In this document: piece by piece, positions 42,956 through 55,110 of the stretch
How the letters are laid out: each line of letters opens with the position of its first letter
How positions within the stretch are numbered: the stretch's first letter is position 1
Source: JASGDN01 sp049840815
GTDB lineage: Bacteria; Chloroflexota; Chloroflexia; Thermomicrobiales; UBA6265
NCBI GenBank assembly: GCA_049840815.1
Contig: JASGJI010000011.1
Span: 124,001 to 188,000 of the forward strand
Reading direction: 5' to 3'
Length of the DNA stretch: 64,000 nt
Made by a program: the position numbers and the translations under genes
The notes under the pieces: model-generated
What the model was told of the DNA's origin: nothing
The model's database searches: none
Seen by the model: the letters and a program-made list of their open reading frames with translations, nothing else

Positions 42956-43849
42956 ATGGCGTACGTATCGACGGAACGAGGCCGATCCGGGACAGGAAGC
43001 GTCGCTGGAGCGAACTCAGAGCGACTGATGTGGTACTTCCTCCGCGTATCCGGCCTTGCGCTGGTCTTCCTCGCGGGTGGCCATCTCTTCATCACCCACT
43101 ACCTGAACGTCCCCTCCGACACGACCTTCGATTTCGTGTCCGCGCGCTGGGCGAATCCGCTCTGGCGCACGTTCGACACCCTGCTGCTCTTCGCGGCATT
43201 GTGGCACGGGCTGATCGGCCTCCGATTCTCCATCAAGGACTTTCTGCGAAGCCCCGGCCAGCGCCAGATCGGGTTCAGTCTGCTCTGGGTCTTCGGCGTC
43301 ATCTTCTCGGTCCTCGGCCTGATCACGATCGTCACCTTCAACGAGCAAATGTCGCGGGACAACACTGGGCCGCTGTCCGGCCAGATGTGGATCGCGCAGA
43401 CGCTCGGCGGCCTGCTCTTCATCCTCGCCATCGGCACCTACATCGCCACGGCGGCGGTGATCGTCTGGGTCGTGAAGAACCTGCGCGAGGGCCGTGTGCC
43501 GGTCTACGCGGGCGACACCGGCCAGTACGCCTGGGTGCTGCACCGCGCGACGGGCATCGGCATCCTCGGTTTCCTGCTGATCCACATCATCGACATCATG
43601 CTGATCGGCCTCGGACGCGATGTCTACAACCACTCGGTCGAGTTCTACGGCCACTGGTTCATCATCCCGATGGAGATCCTGCTGGTCGGCGCGGTGATCT
43701 ACCACACGCTGAACGGCCTGCGTATCATCGCCATCAACTTCTCCAAGAACGGCCCGAGCAAGGAGAAGCAGTATTTCTGGTGGGTGCTGATCGGCTCGAT
43801 CCTGCTCACGCTGCCGAGCGCGATCGTGATCCTCATCAACGAGTTCTAG
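42956..43849 (+). CDS. Fused succinate dehydrogenase membrane anchor (SdhD-SdhC)
   Basis: 297 residues, about six membrane helices. The first half (25-175) ends a helix with WHGLIGLR (His 84), a motif of one anchor subunit; the second half (188-290) carries HRATG (His 196), LIHIIDIML (His 210) and YHTLNGLR (His 250), the heme b and quinone-side motifs of cytochrome b556. Both anchor subunits thus appear in one chain. They transfer electrons from succinate dehydrogenase to quinone. sdhA and sdhB are not adjacent. ATG close to CGGGAG. A strong terminator follows. Confidence 0.85.
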   Translation: MAYVSTERGRSGTGSVAGANSERLMWYFLRVSGLALVFLAGGHLFITHYLNVPSDTTFDFVSARWANPLWRTFDTLLLFAALWHGLIGLRFSIKDFLRSPGQRQIGFSLLWVFGVIFSVLGLITIVTFNEQMSRDNTGPLSGQMWIAQTLGGLLFILAIGTYIATAAVIVWVVKNLREGRVPVYAGDTGQYAWVLHRATGIGILGFLLIHIIDIMLIGLGRDVYNHSVEFYGHWFIIPMEILLVGAVIYHTLNGLRIIAINFSKNGPSKEKQYFWWVLIGSILLTLPSAIVILINEF

Positions 43850-43895
43850 CCCACACCTGCTCGGCCGCACCATCATCGCGTTCGACGCATCACAA

Positions 43896-43928
43896 GGAGG
43901 CCGCGGTCCAGGTTGGACCGCGGCCTCC
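43896..43928 (+). terminator. Perfect 15-bp stem terminator
   Basis: GGAGGCCGCGGTCCA with its complement over a three-base loop and a following CTTCATC, after the SdhC/D fusion gene. Confidence 0.78.
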
Positions 43929-44022
43929 CTTCATCACCCAGGACGCCTGGCACCCCGCGTGCATCCTGGCAACGCGGCAGCGATGGTGCTGCCCTCGCCT
44001 TTACCAGGACCGATGCACGCCG

Positions 44023-45105
44023 ATGGCCGTTTCTACCCCGATTCCGTCCCCCACCGACTCGAAGGCCATCGCCAAGGAGGCCGGCCTCACCTTCTCGCAC
44101 ATCGATCGGCCCGGCATTACGCGCCACAAGGCCGGCACGGGCGTCTTCTACCGCGATGCCCACGGCGACCGCATCACGGACGCAGCGACCATCGCCCGCG
44201 TGAAGGCACTCGCCATTCCGCCCGCCTGGACTGACGTCTGGATCGCCTCGCGAGCGTCCGGTCACATCCAGGCCACAGGGCTGGACGCGCGAGGTCGCAA
44301 GCAGTACCGCTATCACGAGCGCTGGCGGCAGGCCCGCGACGAGGCGAAATACGAGCGGATGATCGCGTTCGGCGACGTGCTGCCCACCATCCGTGAGCGC
44401 GTCGACGAGGACATGCGCAAGCACGGTCTCCCTCGCGAGAAGGTCCTGGCGACCGTCGTCCGTCTCCTGGAGACAACCCTGATCCGGGTCGGCAACGAAC
44501 GCTACGCGCAGGAGAACAAGTCGATCGGCCTCACGACGATGCGGAACCGGCACGCAGAGGTGACATCGGGCACGATCCACTTCGTGTTCACCGGCAAGTC
44601 CGGAGTCGAACACGAGGTGGAGCTGAAGGACCGCCGCGTCGCAGGCATCGTGAAACGCCTGCAGGACCTTCCCGGCCAGCACCTGTTCCAGTACCTCGAC
44701 CGTGATGGGGCGCGGCAGACGATCGACTCCGACGATGTGAACGCCTACCTGCACAAGATCGCGGGTGAAGACTTCACGGCCAAGGATTTCCGGACGTGGG
44801 CGGGCACGGTACTGGCGGCGCAGGCGCTGGCCGAGTTCGAAGCAGTCGACTCCGAAGCCGGGTCGAAGCGCAATGTCGTGGATGCAATCGAATCGGTCGC
44901 GGCGAAGCTGGGCAACACACGGGCGGTCTGCCGGAAATGCTACGTCCATCCCGCCGTGCTCGATGCATACCTCGACGGGGAGACCGTCGAAACGATCCGG
45001 CAGCGGGCCGACGAGGAAATCACCGAATCGCTCGGTCACCTCCAGCCGGAGGAGGCCGCCGTTCTGATGCTCCTGCGCTCGCGGCTGGGCACAATCGCGT
45101 CCTGA
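44023..45105 (+). CDS. DNA topoisomerase IB (poxvirus/bacterial type)
   Basis: 360 residues. Relaxes supercoils through a 3'-phosphotyrosine bond. N-terminal domain (1-95, IPPAWTDVWIASRASGH, YRYHERWR) is followed by the catalytic domain with RVGNERYAQENKS (Arg), the Lys-bearing beta hairpin VELKDRRV, FRTWAGTVLA (His/Arg region) and the nucleophile Tyr 307 in CRKCYVHPAVLDAY. Length matches bacterial homologues. The ATG has only AGGA upstream at long distance; no better start is in frame. Convergent with a Pmp3-type gene. Confidence 0.92.
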   Translation: MAVSTPIPSPTDSKAIAKEAGLTFSHIDRPGITRHKAGTGVFYRDAHGDRITDAATIARVKALAIPPAWTDVWIASRASGHIQATGLDARGRKQYRYHERWRQARDEAKYERMIAFGDVLPTIRERVDEDMRKHGLPREKVLATVVRLLETTLIRVGNERYAQENKSIGLTTMRNRHAEVTSGTIHFVFTGKSGVEHEVELKDRRVAGIVKRLQDLPGQHLFQYLDRDGARQTIDSDDVNAYLHKIAGEDFTAKDFRTWAGTVLAAQALAEFEAVDSEAGSKRNVVDAIESVAAKLGNTRAVCRKCYVHPAVLDAYLDGETVETIRQRADEEITESLGHLQPEEAAVLMLLRSRLGTIAS

Positions 45106-45156
45106 AAGGCCCCTGAGGGTCACCATCGGAATCGGATATCCGCACCCCTGGAAACC

Positions 45157-45188
45157 AGTAAGGCGGGGCACGACGGCCCCGCCTTACT
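45157..45188. terminator. Perfect 13-bp stem, convergent terminator
   Basis: AGTAAGGCGGGGC with complement over ACGACG, between topoisomerase IB and the leftward Pmp3-type gene. Confidence 0.8.
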
Positions 45189-45212
45189 CCACTCAAATGA
45201 CATGAGGCCCAC

Positions 45213-45374
45213 TCAGTCGCTGAACAACACCACCCAGATGGCGTAGATAAGGCCAGGCACGTAGGCCAGCAGCGTGAGGATGATGCTCAGGACGAACGAC
45301 CAGCCCAACCCGCGTTTCAGGAAAACCCCAAGCGGTGGGATCAGGATCGAGGCAATGAGGCGAATGAAGGTCAT
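45213..45374 (-). CDS. YqaE/Pmp3 family membrane protein
   Basis: 53 residues, the normal size for UPF0057/Pmp3 stress-related proteolipids. Two helices, with FIRLIASILIPPLGVFLKRG and LSIILTLLAYVPGLIYAIWV, carry the diagnostic ILPPLGVF-like and PGxIxAxW motifs. The family limits ion leakage across the membrane in stress. ATG four bases after AAGGGAG. 68 bases downstream of the sulfurtransferase gene. Confidence 0.9.
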   Translation of the reverse strand: MTFIRLIASILIPPLGVFLKRGLGWSFVLSIILTLLAYVPGLIYAIWVVLFSD

Positions 45375-45442
45375 GGCAATGCTCCCTTGAGGCCGGCAAA
45401 CGATCCGACGCCCCTTCCCCACGCAGAGCGCGTGCCCATCGC

Positions 45443-46390
45443 TCAGGGATTGCTGCCCTTCGTCACCGGGTCGCTCGGATCGGAACTCCATTCCTCCCAC
45501 GAGCCGGTGTAGAGCGCGATTTCCGGGTATCCCAGCAGCCAGAGCGTGAAGAAGGTAACGGCAGACTTCGTTCCGGAATGGCAATACGGGATGATCCGCT
45601 TGTCCCCGGTCGCACCGATGCTCGCATACAGCGTCTTCAACGCGTCCGGCGACTTCCAGACATTCGGCGTGCCGCCCGTGCCATTCTCGGTGTAGTCGAG
45701 ATTGATCGCGCCGGGGATGTGTCCGGCTTCATAGTCGCTGGCCGGGCGCGTGTCGATCAGCACCACATCGGGATCATTCAGGGATGCGAGCACCTGCTCC
45801 CTTGTCGCCAGCACCTGTGGGCGTGGCGTCGGAGCGGCAGCGGTCTCTGGTGTCCCCGCAACCACAACCACCGCCTGCGGCGATGCGGCTGCACTCACGG
45901 CGCGTTCGATCTCGCCTCCGGCATCCTGCCACGCAGCAAGGCCACCATCAAGCACGAGGGGTATGTCAAACCCGAGATAGGTCAGCACCCACCAGGCGCG
46001 CGCCCCGAACATGGTGCCGTCGTCGTAGGCGAGCGTCGGGGAACCAAGCCGCACGCCCGCGCCGGCCATGGTCTCCAGCATGGTCGCTCGCCAGGCCGCC
46101 ATCCCCGACTCGGACGTGTCGACGACGGCGAGCTGCTCCTCGGTGAACGACCGCGAACCCGGAATGTGGCCCGCGTTGAACGCCGTCGGCGTCATTACCC
46201 CGATGCGTGCGCCTTCGGCCGGGACGGCGGCGGGCGGGATCAGGACGCCGTCATGAGCGAATCCCGTCGTGATGGGCGAAGCGGACGGCGTGGCCTGAGC
46301 GAACGCGGACGGCGTGAACCGGCCGAACCCAAGAACCGCCGTTCCCACGGCCGTGGTGCGGAGCGCGGACCGACGAGACATTCGGACCAT
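45443..46390 (-). CDS. Tat-exported thiosulfate sulfurtransferase (tandem rhodanese)
   Basis: 315 residues. The signal has a twin-arginine core (MSRRSALRTTAVG, then a hydrophobic run to SAFAQA), followed by a Pro/Ser linker. Two rhodanese domains follow: the first (about 50-180, FNAGHIPGSRSF, WWVLTYLGF, VLDGGLAAW) has no Cys in its active loop (YDDGTMFGARAWW); the second (about 205-310, LIDTRPASDYEAGHIPGAIN) has YCHSGTKSAV with the catalytic Cys near 267. This inactive/active pairing is standard for thiosulfate sulfurtransferases. ATG with GGAAGGATT upstream. Confidence 0.92.
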   Translation of the reverse strand: MVRMSRRSALRTTAVGTAVLGFGRFTPSAFAQATPSASPITTGFAHDGVLIPPAAVPAEGARIGVMTPTAFNAGHIPGSRSFTEEQLAVVDTSESGMAAWRATMLETMAGAGVRLGSPTLAYDDGTMFGARAWWVLTYLGFDIPLVLDGGLAAWQDAGGEIERAVSAAASPQAVVVVAGTPETAAAPTPRPQVLATREQVLASLNDPDVVLIDTRPASDYEAGHIPGAINLDYTENGTGGTPNVWKSPDALKTLYASIGATGDKRIIPYCHSGTKSAVTFFTLWLLGYPEIALYTGSWEEWSSDPSDPVTKGSNP

Positions 46391-46742
46391 GAGTCGAATC
46401 CTTCCGGGACGGTGCAAACGAACAAACCAGGACCCCATACCATGATGCGCGTTCGGCGGGATGGTGTCGAGATGCACATAGTGCTTCTGATGCACCGCTT
46501 GATGCGTCCGCACACGGAGACAGAGGAACCCACTTGGCCCCTCCGTCTCCAGGCAATCGATTCGCGCGGTATCGCTCTCATCCCCGCAGCGTCGCACCCG
46601 CCGCGACCAGAAACAGGGTGACGAGCGCCGTCAACGCGGCAGCGCTATCGGTGTCCCAGAGGTGGGAGCCACAGTGCCGATCCGCGTCGGCACAATCGTT
46701 ACGGTTCCTGTGGCCACGACAGACGAAGCCATGTCCCCGTCG

Positions 46743-47312
46743 TCAACGCGGACCGTCGAGGAGCAGCACCCATTCCCGCAGGTTCTGGATCAGGCGCCCA
46801 ACCTGATCGAGCGAGGTCTTGTCCGTCAGCTCACCGAGGCCGTTGAACTTGTCCGGTGCGAACGTGACGTAGACCTCCGGTTCCGGGATCGTCACCGCCC
46901 CCATGTGTTGCAGCACCTGTCGCAAGTGAAGTTGCGCGCGCATGGTGCCGGATCGCCCGGACGACGCGCCCATGATCGCGACGGGTTTCCCGCGCACGGC
47001 AGAGCGCCCGGTCGGTCGGGATGCCCAGTCCAACGCGTTTTTCAGCACCCCGGGAATGGAATACCCATACTCCGGCGTCACGATCAACACGCCATCGGCG
47101 CGAGAAATCGCCCGCTTCAGGTCTCGTACGGTCGGCAGCTCGCCCTTCTCTTCCAGGTCCTCATCGAAGAAAGGAAGTCCGGCAATCGGGACTTCGTAGA
47201 TGTGCATGTCGGATGGTTGAGTCAGCATCGCCGCATGCAACAGATGCCGATTGTAGGAGTGCCGACGCAGGCTCCCGACAATCGCCGCAATCTCGATCCG
47301 GCGTTCAGACAC
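46743..47312 (-). CDS. NADPH-dependent FMN reductase family protein
   Basis: 189 residues of flavodoxin-like fold. The FMN phosphate loop is GSLRRHSYNRHLL (14-26), and the isoalloxazine site TPEYGYSIPGVLKNALDW (about 78-95) and MGASSGRSG complete the ChrR/SsuE/azoreductase pattern. It should reduce quinones, chromate or azo dyes using NADPH. The start is GTG with GGGG upstream. No redox partner gene is adjacent. Confidence 0.92.
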   Translation of the reverse strand: MSERRIEIAAIVGSLRRHSYNRHLLHAAMLTQPSDMHIYEVPIAGLPFFDEDLEEKGELPTVRDLKRAISRADGVLIVTPEYGYSIPGVLKNALDWASRPTGRSAVRGKPVAIMGASSGRSGTMRAQLHLRQVLQHMGAVTIPEPEVYVTFAPDKFNGLGELTDKTSLDQVGRLIQNLREWVLLLDGPR

Positions 47313-47521
47313 GTGTTCCGTTCCCCACCAAGAATCCCGGACAGCACAGCAGACTGCCTCTACGGCCCGTCATCATGCGCCCCGGATATCCAGCATGTCG
47401 CGTTTTCCGCCAGCCCGGACGGTCGCGGCCCTCTCCATCTCCATAGTACCAGCCTGTATCGTTTCGTTGGTGGACGCCCAATGGCCATTCTTGCGCAGAT
47501 GGCTCACCTCTACAAAAACAG

Positions 47522-47558
47522 CCCACCACCCAGCCAGAGTGTCCTGCCGGGTGGTGGG
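47522..47558. terminator. Terminator of the aconitase gene
   Basis: CCCACCACCC and GGGTGGTGGG form a 10-bp stem over a 17-nt loop, 28 bases beyond the leftward acnA stop. Confidence 0.65.
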
Positions 47559-47586
47559 ATTTGCCGTATCCGATTCGATGCCGAGC

Positions 47587-50469
<2,883 letters not shown>

Positions 50470-50584
50470 GAGACGGATCGACCTTTCCGGACCGCTGTGG
50501 GCGGTCCCAGGGGCGCGCCGAAGCGGACTTTCCGGGGGCGCGTCGCTACACGCGAATGACTCTCATCATTCTACGGCACGATGC

Positions 50585-50743
50585 GAGGGGAGAGGTGAGA
50601 GAAGTGAGAAAGGCGGGAAGCCCAGCGTGTACTTGCATGGTTGCAGGATCGGGACGGCCCCTCCGGTCGGCCAACGCAGTCGCGCAACCTCTTTCCTCCC
50701 ATCTCGTTCCTCCTCACTCCTCACTTCTCTCACCTCTCCCCTC
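50585..50743. repeat. Purine-rich inverted repeat (GAGGGGAGAGG family)
   Basis: A 24-bp arm, 50585-50608, pairs perfectly with 50720-50743; the 111-base interior shows no gene. Together with its flanks it fills the 377-bp gap between acnA and the UMP kinase homologue. The arm shares GAGGGGAGAGG with 32096-32176. Confidence 0.85.
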
Positions 50744-50846
50744 ACCTTGCGATGGCCCGCCGCCTGCTTTAGAGTCCGACGAGGATTTGAAGGTCCTGAT
50801 CGCGAACGGCGACGAGGGCGGGTCTGTGCGCGGAAAGGCGGGCTGA

Positions 50847-51587
50847 GTGAAATACAACCGGGTGCTGATCAAGCTGAGCGGTGGGGCATTCTCGGGAGCG
50901 GCGGAAACCGGCATCGACCGGGCCGCCGTCGATGCGTTGGTCGACGAGATCCTGCAGCTCTCCAGCGCGGGGGTGGAAGTCGCGATCATGGTGGGTGGCG
51001 GCAACATCTTCCGCGGTCGGCTCGCCGACGACTGGGGGATCGAGCGCGCGGAGGCCGACAACATCGGCATGATGTCCACCGTCGTGAACAGCCTCATCCT
51101 GCGGGGGGCATTGACCGCGCGCGGCTCGCACGAGATCCGCGTGATGTCGGCCATTCCGATGGCCGCCGTGGCTGAGCCGTACATCCGGCTCCGGGCCATC
51201 CGGCACCTGGAGAAGGCCTACATCGTCGTCTTCGCGGCTGGCATCGGCCAGCCGTTTGTCACGACCGACTACCCCGCCGCCCAACGCGCGATCGAGATTC
51301 GCGCCGATGCGATCCTCGCCGCCAAGCAGGGCGTGAACGGCGTCTTCACCGCCGATCCGAAAAAGGATCCCACCGCGAAGCGCTACGAATCGGTCTCCTT
51401 CGACGATGTGGTGACGAAGGGGCTCTCGGTGATGGACCCCTCCGCCTTCATCCTCGCGCGGGAGCACAAGCTGCCGATTCACGTCTTCGATGCCGGGCAG
51501 AAGAACGCAATGATCGACATCCTGAACGGCAAGTCGGTCGGCACCTACGTCGGTCCCGATGCGGTGACGAAGCTCGCCGAAAGCTGA
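50847..51587 (+). CDS. pyrH: UMP kinase family protein (PyrH-like)
   Basis: 246 residues, amino acid kinase fold. N-terminal YNRVLIKLSGGAFSG, GGGNIFRGR (about 50-58), DNIGMMSTVVNSL and DAILAAKQGVNGVFTADPKK with FTTDYPAAQRAIEI-like TTDYPAAQRAIEIRADA fit bacterial UMP kinase, which makes UDP from UMP. The start is GTG. It is not next to tsf and frr, the usual context, so it may be a second copy or a divergent paralogue. Confidence 0.9.
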   Translation: MKYNRVLIKLSGGAFSGAAETGIDRAAVDALVDEILQLSSAGVEVAIMVGGGNIFRGRLADDWGIERAEADNIGMMSTVVNSLILRGALTARGSHEIRVMSAIPMAAVAEPYIRLRAIRHLEKAYIVVFAAGIGQPFVTTDYPAAQRAIEIRADAILAAKQGVNGVFTADPKKDPTAKRYESVSFDDVVTKGLSVMDPSAFILAREHKLPIHVFDAGQKNAMIDILNGKSVGTYVGPDAVTKLAES

Positions 51588-51658
51588 ACGCGTCTCTTGA
51601 CGCGCCGGGTATGATGCAGGGCTGCCATCCGTCCGATCCAGCACCGGAGGTCTGCATC

Positions 51659-52270
51659 ATGCCCGACCCATCCCCATTCCCCGAACGTGCCCGTCCATCC
51701 GAGGTGATGACCGAGGCGGAGATCCGCGCCGCGACGGTCGGCGAGCCAACCCGCGTCGATGGCGCGATTGTGCTTCTCGACTACGACCCGACCTGGCCCG
51801 CCCAGTATGCGCGCGAGGCCGCGAAGATCCGGGCTGCGCTTGGCGATCACATCGTTTCGCTGGAGCATGTCGGCTCGACCTCCGTGCCCGGACTCTGCGC
51901 GAAACCGATCCTCGACATCCAGCTGCTGGTGGAGGATTCCGGCGACGAGGCGGCCTACGCGGAGGCCCTGGCGGCCACGGGGTACACGCTGCGCATCCGG
52001 GAGCCGGAGTGGGAGGAACATCGCGTCTTCAAGGGGGCAGATCCCGACGTGAACCTCCACGTCTTCTCGCGCGGCTCCCTCCAGGCGAAACGGACGCGCC
52101 GGTTCGCGGATGCCCTTCGCTCCAGCGACGAGGAGCGCGACCGTTACGCTGCCGTGAAGCGGAAGCTGGCCGCGCAGACGTGGGCGTATGTCCAGAACTA
52201 CGCCGATGCCAAGAACGCAGTGATCGACGAGATCCTTGCCCGTACCGGAAACACGATCCCCCGCCGCTAG
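51659..52270 (+). CDS. GrpB/Dephospho-CoA kinase-associated nucleotidyltransferase-like protein
   Basis: 203 residues, GrpB family (UPF0157). The fold is nucleotidyltransferase-like, shown by EHVGSTSVPGLCAKPILDIQ (about 68-87) and HVFSRGS. The family occurs fused to CoaE in actinobacteria, but its reaction is not established. ATG with GGAGG eight bases upstream. Nearest neighbours are PyrH and an oxidoreductase, without obvious link. Confidence 0.9.
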   Translation: MPDPSPFPERARPSEVMTEAEIRAATVGEPTRVDGAIVLLDYDPTWPAQYAREAAKIRAALGDHIVSLEHVGSTSVPGLCAKPILDIQLLVEDSGDEAAYAEALAATGYTLRIREPEWEEHRVFKGADPDVNLHVFSRGSLQAKRTRRFADALRSSDEERDRYAAVKRKLAAQTWAYVQNYADAKNAVIDEILARTGNTIPRR

Positions 52271-52388
52271 CACCGGATGCGACAAGTCCGATCCGGCGCA
52301 GTCGCCCTCCACGCAGACACGTGACTTTCCCACGAAATCAATCGACAATATGCGCCCAGAAGCATTCGCAAAGGAGCGCATCCCGCAC

Positions 52389-53387
52389 ATGACCGCACTC
52401 ATCGCCACGCCGCGCGTCGGCATCATTGGCCTGGGCGGCATCGGCCGCACACATATCGCCGCCTGGCAAGCGAACGGCATCACGCCGGTTGCCTTCAGCG
52501 ACACCGTCCCCGCGCTGCTGGACGCCGCCATCGCGGCACACGGCGGCACTCCGTACGCCAGCGCCATCGACCTGCTCCAGAGCGGCAGCGTGGACATCGT
52601 CTCCATCTGCACGCCGCCAGCCTTCCACGCGGACCTCGCCATCGCGGCGCTGGAGGCCGGCGTGGCGACGATCTGCGAGAAGCCGCTTGCCGCGAACCTC
52701 GCAGACGCCCTGCGCGTGCAGGACGCCGCCACGCAAACGGGCACGCTCATCACGGTGGGCTTCTGCCATCGCTTCCAGCCCCACATCGAGGAGTTGAAGC
52801 GCCGCATCGAGGCAGGCGAGTTGGGCCAGATCCGAACCTTCCGCAATCGCTTCGCCGGCCTCATGGCGAGCGCGGAGACGACGTGGTTCGCCAACCCCGC
52901 GATCAGCGGCGGCGGCGCGTTGATCGACACCAGCGTGCATTCGATCGACCTCTTCCGCTACCTCGTCGGCGACCCGGTGACGGTCGATGCCGTGATGAGC
53001 ACCACGGAGACGTCACTCGGGCCAGCGTTGCAGGTGGAGGACACGGCGATCCTGATCCTGAAGACGGCGGACGGTGCGCTTGGCTCGATCGAGGCGAGCT
53101 GGCGCACGCCGGTCGGAGAATGGAAGATCACGCTCTACGGCACGAGCGGCACGGCGGTGGTCGATTACAGCACGAACGAGTTGCGCATCTGCTCCGTGGC
53201 TGTCGGTGGCGAGTGGGCGACGATCGACGTGCCGGAGGGCGACCGATTCCAGCGCGAGATCGCGGATCTGATCGACCGCTGGCAGTCGGGCGGTACGCCC
53301 CGCGCGACGGTCGCGGACGGCGTGGCGGCGAACCGCATTCTCGACGCGGCGTACCGCTCGGCGTCATCCGTCGGGACGCCGGTGTAA
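52389..53387 (+). CDS. Gfo/Idh/MocA family oxidoreductase
   Basis: 332 residues. N-terminal Rossmann fold with VGIIGLGGIGRTHIAAW (10-26), the EKP motif in TICEKPLAANLADAL (about 95), and C-terminal substrate domain with GGGALIDTSVHSIDLFRYLVG. The Lys of EKP and the His of DTSVHSID (instead of the usual DxGxH) act on sugar or inositol substrates with NAD(P). The ATG is about 13 bases after AAAGGAG; an ATG at 52350 is an alternative. Substrate unknown. Confidence 0.92.
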   Translation: MTALIATPRVGIIGLGGIGRTHIAAWQANGITPVAFSDTVPALLDAAIAAHGGTPYASAIDLLQSGSVDIVSICTPPAFHADLAIAALEAGVATICEKPLAANLADALRVQDAATQTGTLITVGFCHRFQPHIEELKRRIEAGELGQIRTFRNRFAGLMASAETTWFANPAISGGGALIDTSVHSIDLFRYLVGDPVTVDAVMSTTETSLGPALQVEDTAILILKTADGALGSIEASWRTPVGEWKITLYGTSGTAVVDYSTNELRICSVAVGGEWATIDVPEGDRFQREIADLIDRWQSGGTPRATVADGVAANRILDAAYRSASSVGTPV

Positions 53388-53398
53388 CGAGGACGGAG

Positions 53399-53490
53399 GA
53401 CAAAGAACGGAGGACACCGAAATGAGGCGACGGCATCACGCCATTCGTCCGTCGCCTTCGTTCTCAGTCCTGTGTTCTTGGTCCTACCCG
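53399..53490. repeat. Imperfect inverted repeat between convergent genes
   Basis: GAGGCGACGG around 53422-53431 pairs with CCGTCGCC near 53450, and GGACAAAGAAC with GTTCTTGGTCC at the outer ends. It overlaps the 3' end of tyrS. It may act as a bidirectional terminator and resembles the purine-rich repeat family of this window. Confidence 0.5.
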
Positions 53491-54851
53491 ATGGCAACGC
53501 GCTTGAAGCGCTTCTTCCCGGCGCGGAGGATCACCGCGTCCCGGCCCGAAAGCACATCCGCCAGCGGCAGATCGACGTCCTCGACCTTCACATCATCGAC
53601 CGACAGGCCTCCCTGCGTCGCCAACCGGCGTGCCTCGCCACGCCCCTTCGCCAGGTCGGCAAGCACGAAGGCATCGGCCAGCGTCAGGTCCGCGACCTCC
53701 GCCGAAGGGATCTCCGTCGTCGGCAGGGAGGCATCAGCGGCGGTGATCGAACCACCCGCACCACCACCGGAGAAGAGCGCCTTCGCGGCGTGCTCTGCCT
53801 GCTCGGCGGCGTCCACCCCGTGCGCCAGCGCCGTCGCCTCGAAGGCCAGCACCCGCTTCGCCTCCCGCAACGCCTCCCCGGCGACCGACGTCAACGCGGC
53901 GATCTCGTCGTTCGGCAGGAAGGTGAACCGGTTGAGATACGTCTCCACCATCACATCGTCGGTGTTCACCCAATACTGGTAGTAGTCGTACGGCGAGAAC
54001 TGCTCTGGATCGAGCCAGACCCGCACCCCGGAGCCGGTCTTGCCCATCTTCTCGCCGCTCGCCGTCGTCACCAGCGGACTCACCAGTGCGAACGCCTTGC
54101 CCTGATCGGCACGACGGATCAGATCGACCCCACCGGTGATGTTCGCCCACTGGTCGGATCCGCCCATCTGCAGCGTGCAGCCGACCTCCCGGAAGAGGTG
54201 CAGGAAGTCGTACGCCTGCACCAGCCGGTAGTTGAACTCCACGAAGTTCAACCCGTTGCCGCTCTCGATCCGCGTCTTGTACGTCTCCAGCGACAGCATC
54301 TCGTTCACCGAAAAGTGCTTGCCGATGTCGCGCAGGAAGGGGATGTACTGGAGGTGCAGCAGCCAGTCGGCATTGTTCACCAGCGTCGCCGCCGGATTGC
54401 CGCCCGCGAACCGGTCGCCCTCAAAGTCGAGGTACTTGGCGAGTTGCCCGGTGATGGAGCGCAGGTTCGCCTCCAGGTCCTCCAGCTTGATGATCTCGCG
54501 GGAGACCGTCTTGCCGGTGGGATCGCCGACCATCGCCGTGCCGCCGCCGCCGAGCGCGATCGGGCGGTGGCCCATGCGCTGGAGGCTGGCGAGGAGCATG
54601 ATGCTGACCATGTGCCCGGCGTGGAGGGAGGGACCGGTGGGATCGAAGCCGATGTAGTACGTGACCGTGCCCTCGTCGAAGGCCTTGCGCAGGCCGGCCT
54701 CGTCGGAGAGGTCGTGGATGAACCCGCGCTGGCGCAGATAATCGACCGGGTTCATCCCCTGCTGCCGCGCGATCTCGGGTGCGCTCAGCCTGGCGGATGT
54801 GGTTCCGGCTCGATCTGCGGTCGCGATGGTGGTGTCCAGCGTCTCGGTCAT
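53484..54851 (-). CDS. tyrS: Tyrosyl-tRNA synthetase
   Basis: 455 residues. Class I synthetase charging tRNA-Tyr. The HIGH-like motif is HAGH (77-80) in GFDPTGPSLHAGH, and the KMSKS-like loop is GEKMGKTGSG (about 266). The Tyr-binding VNNADWL and GGSDQWANITGGVDL blocks are clear. A C-terminal S4 RNA-binding domain (about 390-455) has LSVDDVKVEDVDLPL. I chose the ATG preceded by GGACGGAG; upstream frame is low in conservation. Confidence 0.96.
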   Translation of the reverse strand: MTETLDTTIATADRAGTTSARLSAPEIARQQGMNPVDYLRQRGFIHDLSDEAGLRKAFDEGTVTYYIGFDPTGPSLHAGHMVSIMLLASLQRMGHRPIALGGGGTAMVGDPTGKTVSREIIKLEDLEANLRSITGQLAKYLDFEGDRFAGGNPAATLVNNADWLLHLQYIPFLRDIGKHFSVNEMLSLETYKTRIESGNGLNFVEFNYRLVQAYDFLHLFREVGCTLQMGGSDQWANITGGVDLIRRADQGKAFALVSPLVTTASGEKMGKTGSGVRVWLDPEQFSPYDYYQYWVNTDDVMVETYLNRFTFLPNDEIAALTSVAGEALREAKRVLAFEATALAHGVDAAEQAEHAAKALFSGGGAGGSITAADASLPTTEIPSAEVADLTLADAFVLADLAKGRGEARRLATQGGLSVDDVKVEDVDLPLADVLSGRDAVILRAGKKRFKRVAIG

Positions 54852-55110
54852 GGCTCCGTCCTGCCGTGTGGGAACAACGTGGGCCGTCACCGCGACGGCC
54901 ATCTCCTCCCATTGTAAGGGGAGAGGCGGAAGACGTGAGGCGTGAGCGGAGGAGAAGGGAGGCGGGAGGAAAGCGCACAACGCGCGCGACTCCCAAGCCA
55001 GAATCCTCCAGGCAAGGAAGCGCCGTGCGGCGCGCTCCTCGGTCCTCACTCCTCACCGCTGCTACGATGGAATCAGCATCGTCCCACGCAACGCATCGTC
55101 AGGACACCCC

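Noticed and set aside
46598..46742. Gap between sulfurtransferase and FMN reductase as a small RNA locus
   Set aside because: No hairpin of note, no promoter, and no conserved motif.
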